Origin: Chrysoperla carnea
Taxonomy: Eukaryota > Arthropoda > Insecta > Neuroptera > Chrysopidae
Length of the DNA: 64,000 nucleotides
Assembly: GCF_905475395.1 (NCBI RefSeq)
Contig: NC_058339.1
Coordinates: 76,350,520 to 76,414,519 of the forward strand
Direction of reading: 5' to 3'
The first letter of the stretch is position 1; every line of letters begins with the position of its first letter. Positions 41,801-50,800 of the stretch are shown in pieces. The translations under genes and the position numbers were made by a program. The notes beneath the pieces were generated by a model that had not been told where the DNA came from, searched no databases, and saw only the letters and a list, made by a program, of their open reading frames with translations.

Positions 41801-44800
41801 GCCAAAATAAATTTCAATATAAAATCCTTTAACAGGCTTAGAATCATAAAAAAAATTCAATTTTTTTGCATGTTTGTGCGTAAATATTAATTAATCATGG
41901 GAAAATTTCTTGAAAATAAAAATATTTTTGGAACTAGTTTCAAATTAATAAAATGAATTTTCTGCAATTAAATTTAATTTTACACACTCAATTGTAATCA
42001 TTCGCTAACAAATAAGACGGAAATTAATTTTATTAATAAAAAATATTGTTTTTAAAATAATAAAATATAATAAAATAGTATAAAATATCTATAAATTTTT
42101 TTTATTACATTCATCAAGCTACTCAAAAGAAATTAAATTTTTTTTTCAAAATACCGCGTTAAATTATAATTATTTTCTCATAATTAAAAATACAATATTT
42201 TATATAAAAATTAATTCTTTTAAATTTAATAATTTTTTTTTTTTGTATTTATATTTAAATAGAAAAATAAAAATTATTAATGTTAATAATTTTCAATTAA
42301 ATTTCTGTAGTGATGTTTGAAAATGAAAAAAAAAAATAAGAAGAAAAAAAAATTTAATTATACATTTCATCAAATTTATTATAAACAAAAAGAAATTGAA
42401 ATTGAAAACTGAATCTTATGAGCATTGTGAATGGTTTAATTGAAAACTAACTTTTAACCCTTACTTGGCATCGTTAAAAGTACATCGTAGTTTAGTCATC
42501 ACTTGTTATCCCAAATCGTGAAAACTAGTGTAGGTAATATTCACGATCATGATAATAATTTATTTATAACGTGATTATCAATGTCGTGAATTTAATAAAT
42601 TATCAATGGAATCAACCATGAATTTTTTTACCAAATCGTGAAAAAAGTCAATCGTGAAAGATAAAATATGTTTTATATTCGTAACCTTGGATACATTTTT
42701 ATTTTTGAGTCCTGTTAATATTAACTAAAAAGTTCGGTTTGTGTATTTAACGCATTTGCATGATAAGGAATATCAGTTTTTCGAAAGTGATCTGGCATGA
42801 TTTCACGGTTGAGATTCTACCCTATGTGTAGATTTACAAAGGGAAAGGAATTGAGCATATAGAAATGATTTTTGTATGGAAGAAATTCACGATTTTTTGG
42901 TGAATCGGGGAGCAATTTTTAACCTTCACGATTTCTTGTATAGAAGGAAAAAATTTATTTAGAACGTGAAGACTGGAGAATCACTTCTCATGGCCTACTG
43001 AAACCGTTTAAAACGATTTCAAAATAAACATATTCAATTGGTAATAGTCTCACGATACCGTTAAAGGGTTAAATTATTTTATGCACAGGCCGACTAAGTA
43101 TGCAACGTTATAGAACACAATGAATGCGTTGACATGAATGACGTTTAAATAACATACTCTAAACCTAACAAACTTATTATTATTTCTTCGACTGTTTGGG
43201 TTTCTGAGCCGTATGTGTAGTTGAAATTAAAATAATTGAAACTACTATAATAAGACGCAAAGAATTTAAAAATAAAAATTATTATTTTTTTATTTATTCG
43301 AATAATTATTTAGTGGGCAGTAGGTGTAAAAACAAACACCACTGTTAAATCAAGTGAAAATGAACCATTTATTCTTTCAAATGTTTTTCTCTAGTGAAAA
43401 GTAACTCAAAATAAGGATATGATAGAATGGCCTTTGGACGTTTATTAAATCTTATCTTATACTTATATTTAAACGAGCAATTCCTGTGTAAAAACATACA
43501 TATCAGCAATCTCGCAAACGGCTTCAACGATTTTCAATAAAATTCGTATACAGGACTTTTTTGGGGCGAAAAATCGATTTAGCTACTTTCATTTTTAGAA
43601 AATGTCGTTTTATCAGTGTTTTCAAGAAAAATTGAAACATTGACGGCAATATATGACTCTTCCCGACATCTATTGACGACGAAATAAAGTTCTTTACCGG
43701 GAAATTCAAATTGGAATTTGTGTAGACACATTTTAAACGGTTCTTATATTATTGATAAAATTTGTGCCTTTTTACTGAAAAAAATACCGAATAAAGCTCC
43801 GTCATCCAGGGACTAGGTTTTATCGGTGCAATAACAAGAAAAAAGACTATACTTAAAAAATCTTAGGTTTTTTTTGAAATTCATTTAAAAATAAGTGAAA
43901 ATTATAGATAATTAAATTAATTCTAAATTAAAAATTCTGTATTTTCTAAAAAATTTCTGGTATTTAATACAGACAGTTAATGATGTATTTGTTTAATTTA
44001 CCATAAAACTACTACAATTTTCAAGGTTTATGAAACTAAAACTTAAAAACAAAACAAAAAATAGGCTCTTTATAGAAATCAAGTACCGATACTAATTGCT
44101 TCGATAATAATTTAATCATTTATCATGTAATTACTGTGTACTAAGCACGTTATAACAGTCTTGATAATGCCCTTGGTAAATAGTTTCTTGATGAAGATCA
44201 TTATACAAAAAAAAATTTTATGCTACAATGATTGCTTTTATTTATTAGAATTTAGATATAATCTTAATATCAAAAAGTTGAATCAAAATTTAGATTTAGG
44301 TAAAATAATTTTAATAACTATGTAAGGAGATTACGTTACACAGAAAAAAATAATTACTTACATCAGGGATTGTATTTCGAAAACATGAAAAATAGGATTA
44401 TCGTTTCAAAGCTCCAGAAATTTGGCAGATAAACCAGAAAGTGGGGAAATAGTGACATTAATCTAAGTATATCACCGAATACTGTAAGGTATATTTCTGA
44501 TGTTTTATAGACCCAGTTTTTCTGTAATTAAAAATTTAAATAAATATCCTTCACATAATTTCTAAAGTCTTTCATCTCCAAATTGACAAGGGCGCTGTGC
44601 AGACATAAACTTCCTTTTTACAAGTATGTCTCCTGTTTTTGAAAATATCATTATAATTAATACCAAACGTTTTAACAGTTTTGACTCCAGGCAGAAGGAT
44701 TCTTTAACCAATACAAGGTTGTTAAAAAGGGATGTTTTTCTATTGCAGAATATTACATATACCTTTTAAACACAGCAGACGTATACGTTTTAATAAGAGG

Positions 44801-47800
44801 GTTCGTAATATGCTTATGGCGCCAGACAACAGAAGAGGAGAACCTCTCTTTTATGAAAGATTAACTATTTAGAGACATAAGTCGAGTTTGTCGGCAATGA
44901 CTCTGTGTGTGTGTTTAAGAGGTTTGCACATTAAAAATGTTTAAAAAATTGTTTAGGCATATGTAATATTAGAGAGGACACTCATGGGTAATGAGTATAT
45001 CAAAGTCAGTGAACACATTTTTCGTCTTTATTGTGTACTCTCATAGGCGTCGCTAGGATCACATTCAGAGGAGTGCATCTGCATCTACATTTGGATGGGT
45101 CAAGACAATCGACTATTTTCAAGCACCTCTAGAAAATTATGTCCAAATATGATATATTAATATTAATAGAAAGGTACTACTGATCAAAGTTTTCATTTTT
45201 ACCTGAACGAACTAGGAAAAAAAGCATATCTTGCCTTTTATTTAATGTACAGCAAATCTCAACACATTTTTGTAAGAAATTGAACGTACAACAAAAGAAG
45301 ACACAGTTTTTCCAGTAATCTACCTATAAAAGAGATATTTAAGGGCAAAATTTGAAGAACTGAAAAAATATTTTTTTCTTCTCAATTTTATAACTCGCTA
45401 ATTAATAAACTAATAAACCGGGCAATATTATTTTTGAAGAAAATTAACTGATCTACAAAAATAGCCTTTGTTTAAGACCTTCTTTGTATTCTGATAAAAG
45501 AGAAAATGGGAATTTGGGATTTCTTGATATATTTTTAAACGTATCGACAAAATGTTAAAAATAAGTTATTGATAATTTACAAGAATTAGATATACCGACT
45601 CAATCGTTTTTGGATACTTATAGCCGTATTAAACTTTTTTTTTTATGTTATCCGGTTTCTAAAAATATGTTACTTTTAAAGTAACCAAATGCATTTTTGA
45701 CGAACCAAAAAAAAAAAATAAAATAAATGTTTTTAAAATTATAGAGAACATGATTTTATACTTTTAACCCCCAAAAAAAGTAAATTATATACAGTGTTAG
45801 TAATTTTAGGTAACTTTTTACCTGTTGTGTTTTTAGTCTTGTTAAAAAATAAAAAATTATCTCCTCTAATCGTTACATAATTGATGTTTTTGATTTTTGA
45901 AATTTTTTTGAAAAACGACAAAAAAGGCTTTAAGGGTTTAGTTTTTGCTGATAATAATTGTTTAAAAAAATCTTTCGTTACCTTTTCAGATTTCTTGGAA
46001 AACAATTAGATGGTTTTAGAAATAAAATTTATCACATTTGCACAAAATTATTTTAATAGCAGGGTTGCGTTAACCAAAATTACCTAATTTTGGCTAGACT
46101 TATTTTATAGTTTTAAGTGGTATAACTTATCTTGAGTTGTTTTTAACATATTTAGGAAATAATATTTCTCCGAGAAATTAATTTATCCATAATTTTACCA
46201 TACCTACTTCGATAAAATTAAGCACTTCAAGTCCGAACTACTCACCCTCTTCTTTTAGAATCCTTTCAAAAAACATTTTTAACAAACTCCGCGATAATTT
46301 ATAATTTTCATTCACGCTTACTTTGAAATATAACGATTTCAAATTTTGTCATATGGTTTAGTCATTTAACTTGTATTTTAAACGAATTCGAAAAAGAGTT
46401 GAAAATTTGATACGTATAAACTTTTGTCTTAGCCTGTCCCCCCTCCTGGAATATATAAAAATCCTGACATAATTTACCAGTTTTATTTCGCCCAAAAAAA
46501 AAAAATATATAAAAATCAACCTTATTTAGCTAAAAATTATTTTCTTTCTTTTAAAAAGAAAGCTTTACATTAAAATACTTAAAAATATTGGCTGAATTTT
46601 TTTTAACCAAAATAACGTCACGATTTTAAAATAATTATTGACATGAATCATTTTATTTAAGACATAAAGTGTTTTATTTCATGTGACACTTGAAAAACAT
46701 ATTAATCCACTTGAACTAAAAATATATAAAAAAAACGTCCCGGAGTTATTTGCCCTTTCAATCTTCACTTGAAATTCAGTAACAAAAACCTTATGCAACT
46801 TATTAATCAACATATTTATATCAAAAATACAGAATGTTTTAAAATTTCGAAATAGTTTTCCAAGACACCTCTGCCTAGATAATGTAAATTATGATTTTAC
46901 CAACATTCACGATGAAAATTGTCTCAAAAAAGATCATTGACATTTTTCGTTCTTTCATCAAAAATAGGTTTAGATCAATCTTTTCTGACATATTTCTAGT
47001 GAATTTTAAACTTCTGGCACTTAACTTCGGATGTCCTGGCGTAAAACTGAACTTACCAAAGATTTCGTTGGCCAAGTATGTGATTATTGCCAAAATACTG
47101 TTGAATTTTTAAAATTATTAAGCTAAAGTTTCCGAAATCAAAAATTCCTGACCCCCTTGAGTCAAAAGTTGGTTACGCCTATGTAATTGTCAGATTTGCA
47201 AAAATTGTTCAATTTTCTAATTCCAAACTCCTGTCATTTCTAGGCCAATAATTGGGTTTCTTGGTGGACAATGTCCGATCTTAAACAAAAGTCCTCGAGA
47301 CTTTTAAGAAATTGACACTTTTTGCTAAATTTGAGATGAAACGATATCAATCATTTGAGTTTTTTGAGTTATGATTCCAAATCAAACAATAGGATATAAT
47401 CTCTATGTCGAATTTGCCATATTAACCATAAAAATGTAAAACTAGACTTGATACCATGACAAAATTTGAAAGGAAAATTAAAATTGATTAAAAAATGAAG
47501 AAGTTATAAGCAATCAAAGATTGCATTCAAAGGTTGCTCATCTCCTTTTAGCAAAACAAAGTTTTAAATGTCATATCTATGGCGATACCAACGCATGACG
47601 TCACAAGGGGGTATCTTCCTTTTTGTTTAATTAGGAATTTTAAACGTTCATATCTTGCATACTAGTAAAGGTTTTTTTTAATCAATTTCACTTTTCTGCA
47701 CGTCCAGTGAAAATTCTTAACCTGAAGTGATAAAAAAATTTAGTCCGATCCCATTTGCGCACGGGGAAAGTAAAAATATCAAACCAGTTTTTATAATAAT

Positions 47801-50800
47801 AATTTTAAATAATCGAAAAATCGATAAAAAATAAATATAAGAATACATATTTCTCACAAATCAACAAGGCCCCTCAAGTATCCCCTTTTTATTTATTATT
47901 AAAAATAATAATTTCGTATACACACATAAACATGCTTCGTCATTATCCGTTAATTAAAGCCAACATTATTTTCATTATTTCTAAGTAAAAAAAAAAATTA
48001 AAACTAACTTCTCTTATAATTGTTTTTAAAATTAAAAATTTTTTTGTTTTTTGAAAAAGAAACAAAAAGCTAAGAAGAAGACAGGTAAATAATATATTTT
48101 TGTTTTTGTTGTCGGCAGGTGATGTAAGATGTTACTGTAATCTGCCGGTTTGTGTTGCGACTGGTTATATGTGCAAGTCTCAAGAAGGCGGTTGTTTCAC
48201 TGACCTCCTAGGGGGTGCTTCTGATGTATTCAATGCTCGACATGGTTGTCTGGAACTTCTGATAGATAAGTAAGTACATATATATATATATATATTTTAT
48301 GATTGTTTTAAACACAAGACGTGTGGATATGCCTTTTAGAAGACCAGACCATTATTAACTTCTTGATAAAACTAGTTACTGTATTAATTTCGAAACCAAT
48401 ATAAGAAATTCAAGTTCAAATTTTTTCTTTCAATAAATGCATTAAGGTAGTACCAGCATGAAATCACTTTTCGACAGATTTGGCCGAATTTTTTTTCTCG
48501 GGTTTATAATAACTTTATTTATGAATTCCTAAAATTTCATAATTTTTGACCGTTTAGATCGCGAGATATTTAAAGACAAAGTTCGCGATTTTGAGGGTCA
48601 TGTCCCATTTAAAGCATGTAAAATGTCCGGTCTCTCAAACTATTTTTTATGATATTATTATATATTGAAGAAAAAGTAGAAAAAAATGTTTATACAATAA
48701 AATTCAAAAAAAAAAATTTAGAAATTAATTTTCACTTTCGAGATATTAATTTTGACGTAAATTGATCGAAATTGGGACGTTGGCATAATTATTTCCCATT
48801 TTAAACGGTCAAAATTTCTGAAACTTTGGGAATTAATAGTAAGCATTATTAAATTCTTAAATTTAATTTTTCGTTAAATTCTGTCGAAAAAAAAATTGTA
48901 CCATTGCTTTAACATAGAAACTGCAAATACCATGCTGGAACATCCTTAAAAATTAGAAATATCACAAAAATTTTCGATTTTGTATTTCGGGGTGAAAATA
49001 ATAAATTCTTATCATGAAATAAAAAGTAGTTTCGTTAAGTCTTTTTTTTTTTTGTTGGGAGTAGAGAAATATGTTTCATATTTTTATATAATAATAAAAA
49101 GTGGTTTTTTGAAAAATATATTATTTTTTGAAAGTTGATCCATCATATCAGGTTCGATCTCTAGCCAAAATCTTTTTAATATTTTTGTTTGCTTTTTCAA
49201 AAAATATTATTGGTATTCGGCAAAAGTAAACCGAATTTCAAAAATTATTGAATTATTTTTTGTTACAAAATTTATAATTAAGAATCAAAAATAAAATTTT
49301 TAATTAAATAAAAATATTTTGATTTAGACATAATAATATTTTTATTTCTTGATAAATAAAAGATAAAATAATTTTTAAATAAGAAGAAATAAATTTTTTT
49401 TTTTAAATTCAAAAATACAAAATATTTTAATAATTTTGATTAAAATAGATGAAAGAACTTCACCTTTTAATCTATTTCTACTCCCTATAATCTTCAATTA
49501 AAATTAATACAATTTTTTTTTTACTTTTTTAATAAAATGATATGATTTTTAAAAGTCATCATTAAAAGGTTCCAACCTTTTTAATAACTAAGATTACTAG
49601 GCAAGATATTTGTCAATTTAGTTTACGAATGTGTAACATATTATATATCAAAATTAGTCGAAAAGACCATGATGTAAATATTGTGTGCATGATTAAATGT
49701 AAACAACAATAATAAGTAATATTTATAGTTTGTTTTCAAAAATTAATAATAATTATTTTATTAAAAAATCATTAAATTACTTAAAAATTTAATATCAGAT
49801 CAATGACCTCTTTTTAAATGTTTCTATTATATAATAAAGCGGTTACATTTTCTTAAATGAAGGAAATGCTTATTTTCTGAATTTTCTGAATAAGTTAACT
49901 GACATATTTATTAATGAATTACATTAATTTGTGTCCTGCAATTTTGCTCATAATAAACATCTCCATTTTAGTAATTGTAACCGAATAATTATAAATAAAA
50001 TATATATCAAGGTATACTAAGTTTAGTCCCAAGTTAAAGAATAAAATTTTGGTATAGGTGTTCATAAAATCACCTAATTCACTCATTTCCGGTTGTCTGT
50101 TCGACCGTTCGTAAACACGATAACTCAAAAACAAAAAGGGATATCAAGCTGAAACTTATAGTGTGCTTAGGAAGTGAGTAACGGAAATCAATTGGGTCTT
50201 AAGTCTGTAGGAATCATCTTGTAAACCGTTAGAGATAGAAGAAAAGTTTAAATGAAAAGTAAAAGATATAAAAAAATAAACAACTCTTGTTTCAAACATT
50301 TTTTCGTAAACATCACAAAACTATAAAAGATAGACAATTAGAAATTTACAGGTAGCTTCAACTAGTGGTCTTGTGAAAGATTCTCGAAAAACGAAACAAA
50401 ATTCTAGAAAGTATTCTTGAAAATTTTTGAAAACCAAAACAAATGTCGACCGAAAGGCCGCTATAATTGTGGAAAAATAATTAACTCAGTCAATTGTTTA
50501 TATTCACTGGTTTTTCTATTTAAATCGCAAATATATTTAGAAAAATAATCTGATAACTGTCAATGACCTAGTTAGTATCAGACTTATCGTCAAGATGATC
50601 AGATTCTTGTAAAATTTATTTTCTACGAATGTAAATAATTGATTCTAATTTTTTTTTCTAGTGATCTTAAAGAACAGTGCCAAGTAGAACCGAATAATGG
50701 CGGTTGGTCCAGACCTCAACATCCAAAATCACTATTACTATGTTGCAGAAAGGATATGTGCAATCATGTGGACAGTCCTGAAGCACGCAGTAAACTTAAC

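Larger units (their letters stand above)
8594..48118 (+). other. bambi intron 1 (39.5 kb)
   Basis: It runs from the GTAATT donor to the GGCAG acceptor. It contains no other host exon that I can recognise. It is filled with MITEs, fold-backs, a tandem array, RTE-like and pogo-like fragments and the heat-shock-like module at about 39115. A long first intron separating the signal peptide from the receptor-like domain is where enhancers would be expected, but no specific site can be read. Confidence 0.85.
48270..50661 (+). other. bambi intron 2
   Basis: Begins GTAAGTA with an (AT)n run at about 48279-48297. It carries a 508-bp MITE (48442-48949) and a copy of the eight-copy dispersed family (about 50003-50512). 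The remainder is AT-rich with no readable exon. Confidence 0.85.

Noticed and set aside
45739..46005. 88-codon minus-strand ORF
   Set aside because: Made of poly-Lys and Phe from A/T runs; no recognisable domain.
46875..47112. ORFs open on both strands over the same bases
   Set aside because: Mirror-image open frames with no family resemblance; treated as chance.
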